A stretch of DNA of 64,000 nt, from assembly GCF_042666435.1 (NCBI RefSeq), contig NZ_JBHTDC010000001.1:1364001-1428000 (forward strand). The letters run 5' to 3'. Shown piece after piece: positions 25,355 through 33,469 of the stretch (position 1 is the first letter of the stretch; the number at the start of each line of letters is the position of its first letter). The notes under the pieces are model-generated. The model did not search any database and was not told where the DNA came from. It worked only from the letters and a program-made list of their open reading frames with translations. The DNA is from Allosphingosinicella sp042666435. GTDB lineage: Bacteria > Pseudomonadota > Alphaproteobacteria > Sphingomonadales > Sphingomonadaceae. The translations under genes and the position numbers were made by a program.

Positions 25355-25918
25355 TTAACCGCCGCCCTGCCACACCCGCACCGCGTCCACCGGCGCGATC
25401 AGCATCAGCACGTTGAGCGTCAGATTGTCGCGGATCGTCCAGAGCGTGAGCAATTCGAATCCGATCGCGATCAGCATCGTCGCCCAGACCGGCAGGCGGC
25501 GGGCGGCGAGGAATCCCAAGGTCATCCAGCCTATGTCCGCCATGCTGTTCAGCACGCTGTCGCCATTATAGCCGAAGGCGAAGGTCGCCTCGCGATAGCG
25601 GTCGATGATCCACTGGCTGTTCTCGAGCAACTCCCACGCCGCTTCGATCGCGACCGCGGCGAGGAGGCGGTCGCCATAGGGGTTGCGGCGGAGGAACAGC
25701 CAGCCCAGCCCGTAAAAGAGGAAGCCGTGGATGATGTGGCTGGGCGTGTACCAGTCGGCGATATGCTGGCTGTTGTCGGCGCTCTGCACCGCGCCGGTCC
25801 ACAATTTCACCTCGCCGCACGCGCAGATGAGCGGACGGCCCATCAGAAGAAGGACTACGGCGGTGGCCAGCGCCAGCCCCAGCGCGATCATCCAGTAACG
25901 GCGTTCGATCAGCGGCAT
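25355..25918 (-). CDS. DUF2585 (UPF0314) family membrane protein
   Basis: 187 residues, five or so hydrophobic segments. The family pattern is clear: LICACGEVKLW near the first helix, the central SQHIADWYTPSHIIHGFLFY, and EAAWELLENSQWIIDRYRE with the downstream GDSVLNSMADIGWM. These conserved His/Glu residues inside the membrane suggest an enzyme or a transporter, but the family has no established function. The start at 25918 precedes the first helix directly. Confidence 0.9.
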   Translation of the reverse strand: MPLIERRYWMIALGLALATAVVLLLMGRPLICACGEVKLWTGAVQSADNSQHIADWYTPSHIIHGFLFYGLGWLFLRRNPYGDRLLAAVAIEAAWELLENSQWIIDRYREATFAFGYNGDSVLNSMADIGWMTLGFLAARRLPVWATMLIAIGFELLTLWTIRDNLTLNVLMLIAPVDAVRVWQGGG

Positions 25919-25982
25919 TTTCGGTTTCCCCCTCGTCCGATCCTCTCTTGACGCATCGCCACCGCCCACGCCAGTAGCGCCC

Positions 25983-26615
25983 ATGGCGACCAGCAATCAG
26001 CTCAAGCGGCGCGGCCTTCTTTTCGTGCTCTCCAGCCCCAGCGGCGCCGGCAAGACCACGATCGCGCGGATGCTCCTCGACCAGGACAGCGGGATCTCGC
26101 TGTCCGTCTCCGCGACGACGCGGCCAATGCGCGAAGGCGAGGTCGACGGGCGCGATTATCATTTCGTGACCGACGCCGAATTCGACCGGATGGTCGAGAG
26201 CGGCCAGTTCCTGGAATGGGCCCATGTGTTCGGACAGCGCTACGGCACGCTGGAAAACGAGGTGCGCAAGTCAATCGACGCGGGCTGCGACGTGCTGCTC
26301 GACATCGACTGGCAGGGGACGCAGCAATTGAAGCAAGTCGATCCCGACATCGTCCGCGTCTTCATTCTGCCGCCGTCCATGGCGGAGCTGGAGCGGCGGC
26401 TGCGCGCGCGCGGCACCGACAGCGACGAGGTGATCGCGAGCCGCATGGAGCGCGCCGCGGCCGAGATCAGCCACTGGGCCGAATATGATTATGTCCTCGT
26501 CAACGAGGACAAGGACGCCTGCCTCGGCAAGGTCCACGCCGTCCTGGAGGCGGAGCGGCTGAAGGCGACGCGGCGGATCGGCCTGCATGATTTCGTGCGC
26601 GGCCTGATCGGCTGA
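25983..26615 (+). CDS. gmk: Guanylate kinase
   Basis: 210 residues; phosphorylates GMP to GDP. P-loop SSPSGAGKTT near the N-terminus, GMP-binding region SVSATTRPMREGEVDGRDYHFV, then DIDWQG and the lid. Length and order match bacterial Gmk. Divergent from the DUF2585 gene with a 64-base gap. Confidence 0.97.
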   Translation: MATSNQLKRRGLLFVLSSPSGAGKTTIARMLLDQDSGISLSVSATTRPMREGEVDGRDYHFVTDAEFDRMVESGQFLEWAHVFGQRYGTLENEVRKSIDAGCDVLLDIDWQGTQQLKQVDPDIVRVFILPPSMAELERRLRARGTDSDEVIASRMERAAAEISHWAEYDYVLVNEDKDACLGKVHAVLEAERLKATRRIGLHDFVRGLIG

Positions 26616-26678
26616 GGCCTTTTGCTTCCCCTCGCGTTTCGGAGTAGCTTCGAGCGACACAGGATAAGGGGAAGAGCG

Positions 26679-27263
26679 ATGATGGGACGGGCAATTATCG
26701 GCGCATTCGCGGCGGCGGTCGCGATGTTCATCCTGGGCTTCCTCTTTTTCGCGACGCCGATCTCCCATCTGGGCTTCAAGAACCTGCCCGATGCGCAGGC
26801 GGCCTCCGTCCAGGGCGTGCTCGCCCAGAACCTGCCGGAAACCGCGACCTATTCCGTTCCGTCGGGAACGACATCGTCCCAGACGATCCTCTACGGCCGC
26901 GGGCCGATAGCGACGATCCATTACAATGTCGCCGGCTATCCGATCGGCGACGGCGCGACGATGATCGCGGGCTTCGTCCACATGCTGGTGGTGACTTTGC
27001 TGATGGCGGCGGGGCTCTATCTGGTCTCGCGCCACATCGCGAGCTTCGCGGAGCGGGCGAAGCTGCTCGTCCTCGGCGTCCTCGGCACCACCATCTTCAT
27101 GCGATTGGGCGAGCCGATCTGGTATCATCACGACTGGGGCAACGCCATTTACCTGTTCGTCGCCGACACCGTCTCGCTGATCGTCGCCGGTGTCATCATC
27201 CTCAAATTGCTGCCCGCCGCGGTCTATGATCGCGCCGGCCACCGTCCGCCCAGCGACGTCTAG
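26679..27263 (+). CDS. Hypothetical membrane protein
   Basis: 194 residues with an N-terminal hydrophobic segment (AFAAAVAMFILGFLFFATPI), a polar stretch of about 90 residues, and three more segments in the C-terminal half. AAGGGGA precedes the ATG. I do not recognise the family. The stop codon shares the palindrome CTAG with the stop of the convergent ATP12 gene, so the two genes overlap by four bases at their ends. Confidence 0.7.
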   Translation: MMGRAIIGAFAAAVAMFILGFLFFATPISHLGFKNLPDAQAASVQGVLAQNLPETATYSVPSGTTSSQTILYGRGPIATIHYNVAGYPIGDGATMIAGFVHMLVVTLLMAAGLYLVSRHIASFAERAKLLVLGVLGTTIFMRLGEPIWYHHDWGNAIYLFVADTVSLIVAGVIILKLLPAAVYDRAGHRPPSDV

Positions 27264-27949
27264 ATCAAGGTGAGGAACCGATAGGCGGCGGCGAAATCGT
27301 GGCGGCGCGCCTCCAGGGCGGCGGCGGCTTCCGCGTCCTCGCCCCATTGCTCCGCCTGCCACGCCTCGTCGAGCGTCGCCGCTGACCAGGCCCTGTCGAG
27401 GTCGATCGCCTCCTCCGCGAGCGCCAGCGCGACGATCAGCGAGCCGCCGATGGTGACGATGGGCGACAAACCGGCGAGCGCGAACGGGTCGCGGGCGGCA
27501 ACGGCGTGGGCGAGCTGGCGCAAGGTCGCTTCATACTGGGGCCGGTGCATGATGCCGCACACGATCTCGAAATCTACGTCGAAGCGGCGGCGCGCCCAGG
27601 CGAGGAGCGGATCCCATAACTCGGCCTGGCGCGCGACCAGGCTGGAAGGACCTTCGGCGCGGTAGCAGAGGAGGTCGTTCTCGCCATAAGCGGCGAGGCC
27701 GCGCGCAAAGCTTTCGGCGTCGGGCGCGACGCGGTCGATCGCGGCATTGGCGAGGCCGGTGAGCGGCATCGAGCGCGGATCGACCTTCTCGCCCTGCGCA
27801 TTCCATTCCTCGGCGACCGCCCGGGCGAGCGGCTCCGTGGGAAGCAGCAGCGGCCGGCGCGCCGGCGTCTTCACCGCCCGCTCGTCGAGCAAGATCTCGA
27901 AACCTCCTTGCGCGGCGCGGAGCGTGGCGTGACTGTAGAAGCGCGTCAT
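27260..27949 (-). CDS. ATP12 family F1-ATPase assembly chaperone
   Basis: 229 residues with the ATP12 pattern: FEILLDERAVKTPARRPLLLPTEPLA in part, AVAEEWNAQGEKVDPRSMPLT, NAAIDRV and LCYRA. ATP12 binds the F1 alpha subunit before assembly; it is found in mitochondria and alphaproteobacteria. Last gene of the overlapping minus-strand operon 27260-30911, with its start overlapping the stop of the preceding small membrane protein (ATGA). Confidence 0.92.
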   Translation of the reverse strand: MTRFYSHATLRAAQGGFEILLDERAVKTPARRPLLLPTEPLARAVAEEWNAQGEKVDPRSMPLTGLANAAIDRVAPDAESFARGLAAYGENDLLCYRAEGPSSLVARQAELWDPLLAWARRRFDVDFEIVCGIMHRPQYEATLRQLAHAVAARDPFALAGLSPIVTIGGSLIVALALAEEAIDLDRAWSAATLDEAWQAEQWGEDAEAAAALEARRHDFAAAYRFLTLI

Positions 27950-28179
27950 TCCACGGGCGGCGTCCGCCACTTCCTGGCCAACGCCCTGGGGGCGCCGAAG
28001 CTCGCTACCAGGCCGACCGCGACCATGGGTATGCCGACCAGCGGCCAGCCGCCCTCCCGCGCCAGATCGCCCTGCCAGACGAGCAGGCCGACCAGGACCA
28101 CTACCGTGCCGGCGATCCGCGCGAGGTTCATCAGGATGAAGCGGTTGCGCCACATCGCCCTGTCTTCGTGGGGTGTCAT
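27946..28179 (-). CDS. Small two-helix membrane protein
   Basis: 77 residues with two hydrophobic segments (IAGTVVVLVGLLVW and VGIPMVAVGLVASFG) and a positive C-terminus. Both ends overlap neighbouring genes by four bases (ATGA), which strongly supports both the start and its reality. Probably an inner-membrane protein of unknown role, conserved in place before the ATP12 gene in related genomes as far as I recall. Confidence 0.78.
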   Translation of the reverse strand: MTPHEDRAMWRNRFILMNLARIAGTVVVLVGLLVWQGDLAREGGWPLVGIPMVAVGLVASFGAPRALARKWRTPPVE

Positions 28180-28835
28180 GCGAGAGCCTTTATCAGTTCG
28201 AGGATGTCGGACGGGTGATCCGCCACATGGTGGGCGCCGGCGTCGCGCAGTTCACCGGCTTCGTGATAGCCCCAGGCGACGCCAATCGCGGTCACTCCGG
28301 CGGCGCGGGCCATGGCCATGTCGTAGCTGGTGTCGCCGATCATGATCGTGGTCGCGCGATCGGCGCCCGCATCGGCCATGGCCTGTTCGACCATGGACGG
28401 GTGCGGCTTGGAGGGGTGGCGGTCGGCGGTCTGGAGGGTGACGAAGCGGCGGGAGAGCCCGTGATGGGCAAGGCAGAGGCCGAGCCCCCGGTCGGACTTG
28501 CCGGTGGCGATGCCGAGCAGCCATCCATCGGTTTCGAGCGCGTCGATCAGATCGGCGACACCCTCGTAAAGCGGCTCGTCGACGAGCCCCTGCCCGCGCA
28601 GCCGGTGGAAGGCGAGCTTGTAATCCTCGGCCAGGGTGACGTGGAATTCGGGATCGGCCTCGGGCAGCATCGCCCGCATCGCCTCGACCAGGCTGAGCCC
28701 GACCACGCGGCGCGCTCTCTCGCGGCAGGGCGCCGCCAATCCTGCCCGCGCGAAGCAATCCTCCATCGCCAGGCAGATATTGATCTGGCTGTCGACGAGC
28801 GTGCCGTCGCAGTCGAAGATGGCGAGGCGGTTCAT
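28176..28835 (-). CDS. HAD-IA family phosphatase (phosphoglycolate phosphatase-like)
   Basis: 219 residues. HAD motif I is FDCDGTLVDS (Asp8 nucleophile, Asp10), motif II is in LGIATGKS, motif III KPHPSM with the conserved Lys, and motif IV MIGDTSYDMAMARAAG. The cap domain is the helical C1 type. It dephosphorylates a small metabolite such as phosphoglycolate; specificity is not fixed by sequence. Start/stop overlaps with both neighbours. Confidence 0.9.
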   Translation of the reverse strand: MNRLAIFDCDGTLVDSQINICLAMEDCFARAGLAAPCRERARRVVGLSLVEAMRAMLPEADPEFHVTLAEDYKLAFHRLRGQGLVDEPLYEGVADLIDALETDGWLLGIATGKSDRGLGLCLAHHGLSRRFVTLQTADRHPSKPHPSMVEQAMADAGADRATTIMIGDTSYDMAMARAAGVTAIGVAWGYHEAGELRDAGAHHVADHPSDILELIKALA

Positions 28836-29437
28836 CGCGCCGCCTCTCCCGCCATCAGGTCCGCCATCTCCGCCCGCCCCGCCGCGCGCAGGCCACCGAC
28901 TGCCCCCTCCAGCTCCGCCGGCTCCTTGTTCTGACCGAGCTTGCGGGTGCCGCGCAGGTCGTCGATCGCAAGCTCGTAGCCGACGATCGCCTTCGCCAGC
29001 GCCTCGAAGCGGCCGGGAGACATCTTGCCGCGAGTCCAGGGAGGCTTGGGCGCCAGGCGCGCCTCATGAGCCTCGCTCAGGGCGTCGGCCTGGGCGACCA
29101 GCTCGTCACCGCTCAGGCGACGCAGCCGCCCCTCGGCCTCGACCGCGACATAGTTCCAGGTCGGCACCTGGTCGGGCGTCCCGTACCAGTCCGGACTAAT
29201 ATAGGCGTCGGGACCGAGGCAGGAGAGAAGGGCGACGGCGCCGTCGAGGACCGGCGAAGCCCGGTTGCCGCGCGCGACGTGGAAGAGAAGACGGTCCGGC
29301 GCCGCCACGACCACGGGCACATGGAGGACATGGCCGCCCTGGCCCGTAGCGACGAAGAGGGTGCAGAAAGCGGTGTCGGCGATGAAGGCGAGCATTTCGT
29401 CCCGGTCGTTCCAGGCGAAGGCGCGGTTCGGGTGCAT
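28832..29437 (-). CDS. FMN-binding negative transcriptional regulator family (PaiB-like)
   Basis: 201 residues of split-barrel fold. PaiB landmarks are the N-terminal MHPNRAFAW, HVLHVPVVV, VARGNRAS, DAYISPDWYGTPDQVPTWNYV and MVG-type region around AIVGYELAI. The family binds FMN and in Bacillus represses sporulation and protease genes; its role in proteobacteria is unclear. Its stop and start overlap the neighbours (ATGA and TGATG). Confidence 0.87.
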   Translation of the reverse strand: MHPNRAFAWNDRDEMLAFIADTAFCTLFVATGQGGHVLHVPVVVAAPDRLLFHVARGNRASPVLDGAVALLSCLGPDAYISPDWYGTPDQVPTWNYVAVEAEGRLRRLSGDELVAQADALSEAHEARLAPKPPWTRGKMSPGRFEALAKAIVGYELAIDDLRGTRKLGQNKEPAELEGAVGGLRAAGRAEMADLMAGEAAR

Positions 29438-30537
29438 CAGCCCCGCCCCCTGCCGCGCCGCTCGCCCTTGCGCTCCTTGCGCTTCGCCTTGGCGACGGCG
29501 CTGGCGGCCTTGCGCTTGCCTTCGGGTGTCTCGGAATATTTCACGTCATCGAGCGGCAGGTCGCCGAGCTCCAGATCGAAGCCGAGCGAGGCCATGCTCT
29601 CGGCGAGATGGGCGGGAAGCTCGGCGGTCACGTCGACGCGGCCGCCATCGGGATGATCGATGCGCAGGCGCCGGGCATGGAGGTGGAGCTTGCGGCTGAT
29701 GCTGCCGGTGAGGAAGGAATCCTGGCCGCCATATTTGCCGTCGCCGACGATCGGATGGCCGACCGCCGCCATGTGGACGCGGAGCTGGTGGGTGCGGCCG
29801 GTATGGGGCTGGAGCTCGACCCAGGCGGCGCGGTTGCCGGCGCGCTCGATGACCCGGTAACGGGTGCGCGAAGGCAGGCCCGCGTCGCTTTCGTCGACAT
29901 GCATCTTCTCGCCGCCCGTGCCCGGCTGCTTGCCGAGCGGCAGGTCGATGAAGCCGTCCTTCACTTCGGGCACGCCGACCACCAGCGCCCAATAGACCTT
30001 GCGGGCGGTGCGGCCCGAGAAGGATTTGGAGAAGAAGGCGGCGGCGCGCGGGGTGCGGGCGAGGAGCAGCACGCCCGACGTATCCTTGTCGAGCCGGTGG
30101 ACGAGCTTGGGCCGCTCGCCGCGCTCATTGGCGAGGCCGTCGAGCAGGCCGTCCAGATGCGTGCTCGTCTTGGTTCCGCCCTGCGTGGCGAGGCCGGGCG
30201 GCTTGTTGACGACGATCGCGGCCGGATCGCGGTGAATCACCATCTCGTTCACATAAGCGATCTCGTCCTCGCTCAGCCTTGGCCGTTCGACGCGCGGCTT
30301 CGGCGCGGCCGGCGCTTCGGCGGGAGGGACGCGGATGACCTGGCCGGCCTCGATCCTGTCGCCGGGCGCGGCGCGCTTGCCGTCGAGGCGGAGCTGGCCG
30401 GTGCGGGACCAGCGCGAGACGATGTTGAAGCTGGCGTCGGGCAAATGGCGCTTGAACCAGCGGTCGAGTCGGATGCCGTCATCCTCGACCGAGACGGTGA
30501 ACTGGCGGACCTGGTCGCTGGCGGCGGTCTCGTTCAT
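29437..30537 (-). CDS. RluA family 23S rRNA pseudouridine synthase
   Basis: 366 residues. An S4 RNA-binding domain occupies about 10-75 (IRLDRWFKRHLPDASF), followed by the synthase domain with the catalytic Asp in HRLDKDTSGVLLLAR and the later GRTHQLRVHMAAVGHPIVGD. A lysine/arginine-rich tail of about 30 residues ends the protein. RluC (positions 955, 2504, 2580) is the closest functional guess; RluD cannot be excluded from sequence alone. Confidence 0.92.
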   Translation of the reverse strand: MNETAASDQVRQFTVSVEDDGIRLDRWFKRHLPDASFNIVSRWSRTGQLRLDGKRAAPGDRIEAGQVIRVPPAEAPAAPKPRVERPRLSEDEIAYVNEMVIHRDPAAIVVNKPPGLATQGGTKTSTHLDGLLDGLANERGERPKLVHRLDKDTSGVLLLARTPRAAAFFSKSFSGRTARKVYWALVVGVPEVKDGFIDLPLGKQPGTGGEKMHVDESDAGLPSRTRYRVIERAGNRAAWVELQPHTGRTHQLRVHMAAVGHPIVGDGKYGGQDSFLTGSISRKLHLHARRLRIDHPDGGRVDVTAELPAHLAESMASLGFDLELGDLPLDDVKYSETPEGKRKAASAVAKAKRKERKGERRGRGRG

Positions 30538-30911
30538 GCCGTCGCCCTCGCCAGCCAGAAGCCGATGAAGAGCAGCATCACCGACCCCGCAACGGAGGAG
30601 ACCGCATAAGCCGCCGCCACGATCAATTCTCCGCGCTGGATCATCTGCGCGGCCTCGAGGCTGAAGGCGGAAAAGGTGGTGAAGCCGCCGAGCATCCCGA
30701 CGCCGAGAAAGAGGAGCAGGGGATCGTCGACCGGCCCGTCACGGAGCGCAATGCCCGCGAGCAGGCCCATCAACAGGCCGCCGAGCAGGTTGGCGATCCA
30801 GGTCCCCCAGGGGAAGGCGGCGCCCATCTGCTCGAGCGCCACGCGGCTCAGATGATAGCGGAAGCCGGCGCCGATCGCGCCGCCCAGCATGACGAGGAAG
30901 AGATTGGGCAT
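30534..30911 (-). CDS. crcB: Fluoride efflux channel CrcB/Fluc
   Basis: 125 residues, four transmembrane segments, with the family motifs GGAIGAGFRYHLS, the Asn-containing GTWIANLLGGLLMG and the Na+/F- site region GGFTTFSAFSLE. It removes fluoride through the inner membrane as a dual-topology dimer. First gene of the overlapping operon; the stop overlaps the RluA-family start by four bases. No fluoride riboswitch is recognisable in the 70 bases upstream. Confidence 0.95.
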   Translation of the reverse strand: MPNLFLVMLGGAIGAGFRYHLSRVALEQMGAAFPWGTWIANLLGGLLMGLLAGIALRDGPVDDPLLLFLGVGMLGGFTTFSAFSLEAAQMIQRGELIVAAAYAVSSVAGSVMLLFIGFWLARATA

Positions 30912-30981
30912 CGGCCGCGATGTAGCGGCCGCGTGGCGAGTTCGCCAGTGGGCGAGTTCCCCTTGGCCGATCCGAGAGGGC

Positions 30982-31620
30982 CTAGCCGCCGTTGCTGGCG
31001 ATCACGGCCACGTCCGAGCCCGCCCCCTTGGGCGTAACGATCAGGTAGAAGGCGTCACCGCCTTTCTTGTCGACGCCGGCGAGGATGAGGTCGCCGCCGC
31101 GGACCTGTCGTTCGGACGAATAGCCGGCGCCCACCGCCCTCGCCTGATACCAGTCCAGCACGTTGCGCGGCGCGGCCTCCGTGACGAAGGTCGCCACGCG
31201 GCACACGCCGCCTTTGTTGCCGGCGGCTTCCGTGAGGCGGGCGCCGGGATAGACGGGGAGAGCGGCGGGCAGCCGCTTCGCCCAGCCGGGATTGTAATCG
31301 AACGGCGCCGCGCAGGCGCCCGCGCTCGGCCCCGGCATCCAATCCGCTCCGGCCGACGCGGCCGCCGGCGCCGGATAAGGCGCCTGGACAGGACTCTCCG
31401 GCGGACGGACGGAATTGCGGTTGGACTGCTGCGACAGGGTCGGATCGACCAGTATCTGATCCTCCAGCGCGCTGGTGAGCGCCGGATCGGCGTCGTTTCC
31501 GACGATCTGGTTGTCGAGACTGGCGAGCTCCGTCTCGTCGGAGGCCGACCCGCAGGCGGCGAGCATCATCACCGCGATCAGGATGGCGGGACGCAAGGGA
31601 AAGGCGATGCGGTGGTACAT
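30982..31620 (-). CDS. Putative lipoprotein, hypothetical
   Basis: 212 residues with a lipoprotein signal (ILIAVMMLAACGSA, acylated Cys in LAAC). The central part is Pro/Ser/Ala-rich; the C-terminal half contains LPVYPGARLTEAAGN and NVLDWYQARAVGAGYSSE, a pattern of small periplasmic domains where a potential is given by residues spaced around WYxxxAxxAGY. The start has AGGAG upstream. The second gene downstream in reverse order (32064-32609) shows a related tail theme (IAAWYRDPAR), suggesting distant relation. Function unknown. Confidence 0.75.
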   Translation of the reverse strand: MYHRIAFPLRPAILIAVMMLAACGSASDETELASLDNQIVGNDADPALTSALEDQILVDPTLSQQSNRNSVRPPESPVQAPYPAPAAASAGADWMPGPSAGACAAPFDYNPGWAKRLPAALPVYPGARLTEAAGNKGGVCRVATFVTEAAPRNVLDWYQARAVGAGYSSERQVRGGDLILAGVDKKGGDAFYLIVTPKGAGSDVAVIASNGG

Positions 31621-31683
31621 AACGGCTCCTCGAGTGGCCCTCATCATGCCGCAAAATCGAAGGCGGTGGGTGAGGAGACGTGG

Positions 31684-32064
31684 TTAATCCGCAGCTTCGG
31701 CACCGCCTGTGCCATTATCGGACTGCCAGAAGGCGAAAGTTTCCGCCTGCACGGCGGCGATGAAGCACGCCGCCTCCGGCCCTTCCCAAAGCCCCTTATA
31801 GCCGCGCGACCGGCCGCCGCCCGCGACCCACCATCCCTGGCCGGGGAGACCGTCGGCCTGCCGGACGACCAGCACCGCTAGCTCGGGCTCGCCGCGAATG
31901 GCGCCCTCGTCGTCGATCCTCCCCAGGATGACGCAGAGCTGGCGCATCTTCGGGCGCGAAAAGGCATAGCCGAGCCGTTCGAGAAGCTCGGAATAAGTCA
32001 GCGCCGTGCCGGCCCGCGCGGCGGCGACGAGATAAGCGCGGACTTCCTCCGGCTCGGCGAGCAT
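31684..32064 (-). CDS. Hypothetical protein, small helix-turn-helix-like domain
   Basis: 126 residues. The N-terminal two thirds (VRAYLVAAARAGTALTYSELLERLG, PKMRQLCVILGRID) look like a compact helical domain; the C-terminal part contains PELAVLVVRQADGLPGQGWWV and a final aromatic helix. Related sphingomonad proteins are sometimes labelled ribose-phosphate pyrophosphokinase, but none of that enzyme's motifs is present, so I treat the name as a misannotation. TGATG overlap with the upstream lipoprotein gene supports the start. Confidence 0.75.
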   Translation of the reverse strand: MLAEPEEVRAYLVAAARAGTALTYSELLERLGYAFSRPKMRQLCVILGRIDDEGAIRGEPELAVLVVRQADGLPGQGWWVAGGGRSRGYKGLWEGPEAACFIAAVQAETFAFWQSDNGTGGAEAAD

Positions 32065-32609
32065 CAGCCCGCGTCGCTGAAGACCAGCCGGCCGTCGGTG
32101 CCGCCGCCGCTCGCCGGCGACAGGCGAACGGTGAAGGGGTCGCCATCCTCCTTCTGAGTCCCGCGGATGACGGTGTCGTCGCCTTCCCGGCCGGCGGAGG
32201 CGATGGTCAGGACTGCCGCGCGGGCGGGGTCGCGATACCAGGCGGCGATCTTGTCCGGCGCGTCGGCGCTGGCGAATCGGAGCTCGACCGCGCCGCGGTC
32301 GCGACCGTCGCTGCGCTCGCCGGCCTCGATATGCAGGCCGCTGAGGCTCGACCCCGGATAGAGGATGTCGCTGTCGCTCTCCACCTCGGCCCGTTCGGCC
32401 AGGCCGTCGGGAATGTCGAACTTGAGGTCGAAGCCGGGCGCGTTGATCGAGAATTGCCCTTCCTCGGCCTTGCCCTCGGCGGAGATTTCCTCCCGGGCGC
32501 CATCGGCGTCGGCGGTGGGCGCGGCGGCATCCTCCTTGCCGATCTTGGCCTCGCAGGCGGCGAGCAGCGAAGCGGCGCACAAGGCGGCGACGAAACTGGT
32601 CCTGTTCAC
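32064..32609 (-). CDS. Putative lipoprotein, hypothetical
   Basis: 181 residues; lipoprotein signal SFVAALCAASLLAACEA. The mature part is acidic, followed by a beta-rich region (FSINAPGFDLKFDIPDG, SGLHIEAGERS, VELRFASADAPDKIAAWYRD). It is probably anchored in the outer or inner membrane. No known family is recognised. It overlaps the next gene by one base (TGATG), so the two are co-translated. Confidence 0.78.
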   Translation of the reverse strand: MNRTSFVAALCAASLLAACEAKIGKEDAAAPTADADGAREEISAEGKAEEGQFSINAPGFDLKFDIPDGLAERAEVESDSDILYPGSSLSGLHIEAGERSDGRDRGAVELRFASADAPDKIAAWYRDPARAAVLTIASAGREGDDTVIRGTQKEDGDPFTVRLSPASGGGTDGRLVFSDAG

Positions 32610-32648
32610 GATTCTCTCCCTCCCTTCGGATTGCGGGCGGAGCTTAGC

Positions 32649-33299
32649 TCATGGCGTGACCGGAACCAATTCGAACACGTCGAGCGTCGATTCGCGGCGC
32701 GGCCAGGGAATGACGAGGCGGTAGCGGAAAGGGGCGACCCGTTCGACCACGCCGGCCATGTCGCGCTGGGGATCCTCCCCATAAGGAAGCGGCGCGTCCT
32801 CGTCGCCCAGCTCCAGGGTTCCGAGGAAGATATGGCGCTCGTCGCTCTCCGGATAGATGCGTCCGGCCGGTCGCTGGGACCCCGTCTGCTTGACGATGAT
32901 GAGGACATCATCCTCGGCCTCGACGTAGCAGAAGAAGGGCTTGTAGGCGATGTAGGCGAGGTCGCGGGAGCCTTGGGTGCCGATCTTGATGACCCGGCAA
33001 TGATAGGAACCGGGAGGCGGCGCGGCGCGCGGCAAAGCGGCGTCCGGATCGAGCAATTCGCCCTCGTCGGTGATCGCACCCTTGAAGCCGCGCGATCGCG
33101 CCTCGGCGAGCGCGGCGGTCCAGGCCGATTCGAGCCGGGCGATCCGGTCCTGGTCGGCCGCGCTCGCGACGCTCCGCCATCCGCTCTCGTCGACGGGCAC
33201 GGCCTCCACCGACACGGTCGCCGGCGGCTCCGCGATCCGCGCGCAGGCGCTCATCAGGATCAGGCCCGCCATCGGCAGGACAAATGCGTTCTTCGACAT
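32649..33299 (-). CDS. DUF4893-like putative lipoprotein
   Basis: 216 residues beginning with a lipoprotein-type signal (LPMAGLILMSACARI). The body has the pattern I associate with DUF4893: DQDRIARLESAWTAAL, GSYHCRVIKIGTQG, FFCYVEAE, KQTGSQRPAGRIYPES, HIFLGTLELGDE, YGEDPQRDMAGVVERV and a C-terminal ESTLDVFELVPV. The start at 33299 was chosen for the signal; the frame is open further upstream. No function is known. Confidence 0.8.
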   Translation of the reverse strand: MSKNAFVLPMAGLILMSACARIAEPPATVSVEAVPVDESGWRSVASAADQDRIARLESAWTAALAEARSRGFKGAITDEGELLDPDAALPRAAPPPGSYHCRVIKIGTQGSRDLAYIAYKPFFCYVEAEDDVLIIVKQTGSQRPAGRIYPESDERHIFLGTLELGDEDAPLPYGEDPQRDMAGVVERVAPFRYRLVIPWPRRESTLDVFELVPVTP

Positions 33300-33469
33300 G
33301 CTCTTCCCCACAAAGACGCGCTGAGCCGACCATGAAGGCGGCCGGCTGCACAAGAATAATAAGTCGTTAAGCGGACGAAATGTTCCTGCCGTGGGCCGGA
33401 CGGCCTCGCGCGCCGTCGCGGCGGCCCGGACGGCTTGTCGTCGCGCCACCGCTGCTCTAGGCGCGCGCC

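Noticed and set aside
30912..30981. Fluoride riboswitch before crcB
   Set aside because: The leader is only about 70 bases and lacks the conserved pseudoknot sequence of that class.
31684..32580. 298-codon minus-strand frame reading into the lipoprotein gene
   Set aside because: Only the last 126 codons look like protein; the upstream part is the wrong frame of the lipoprotein gene at 32064-32609.
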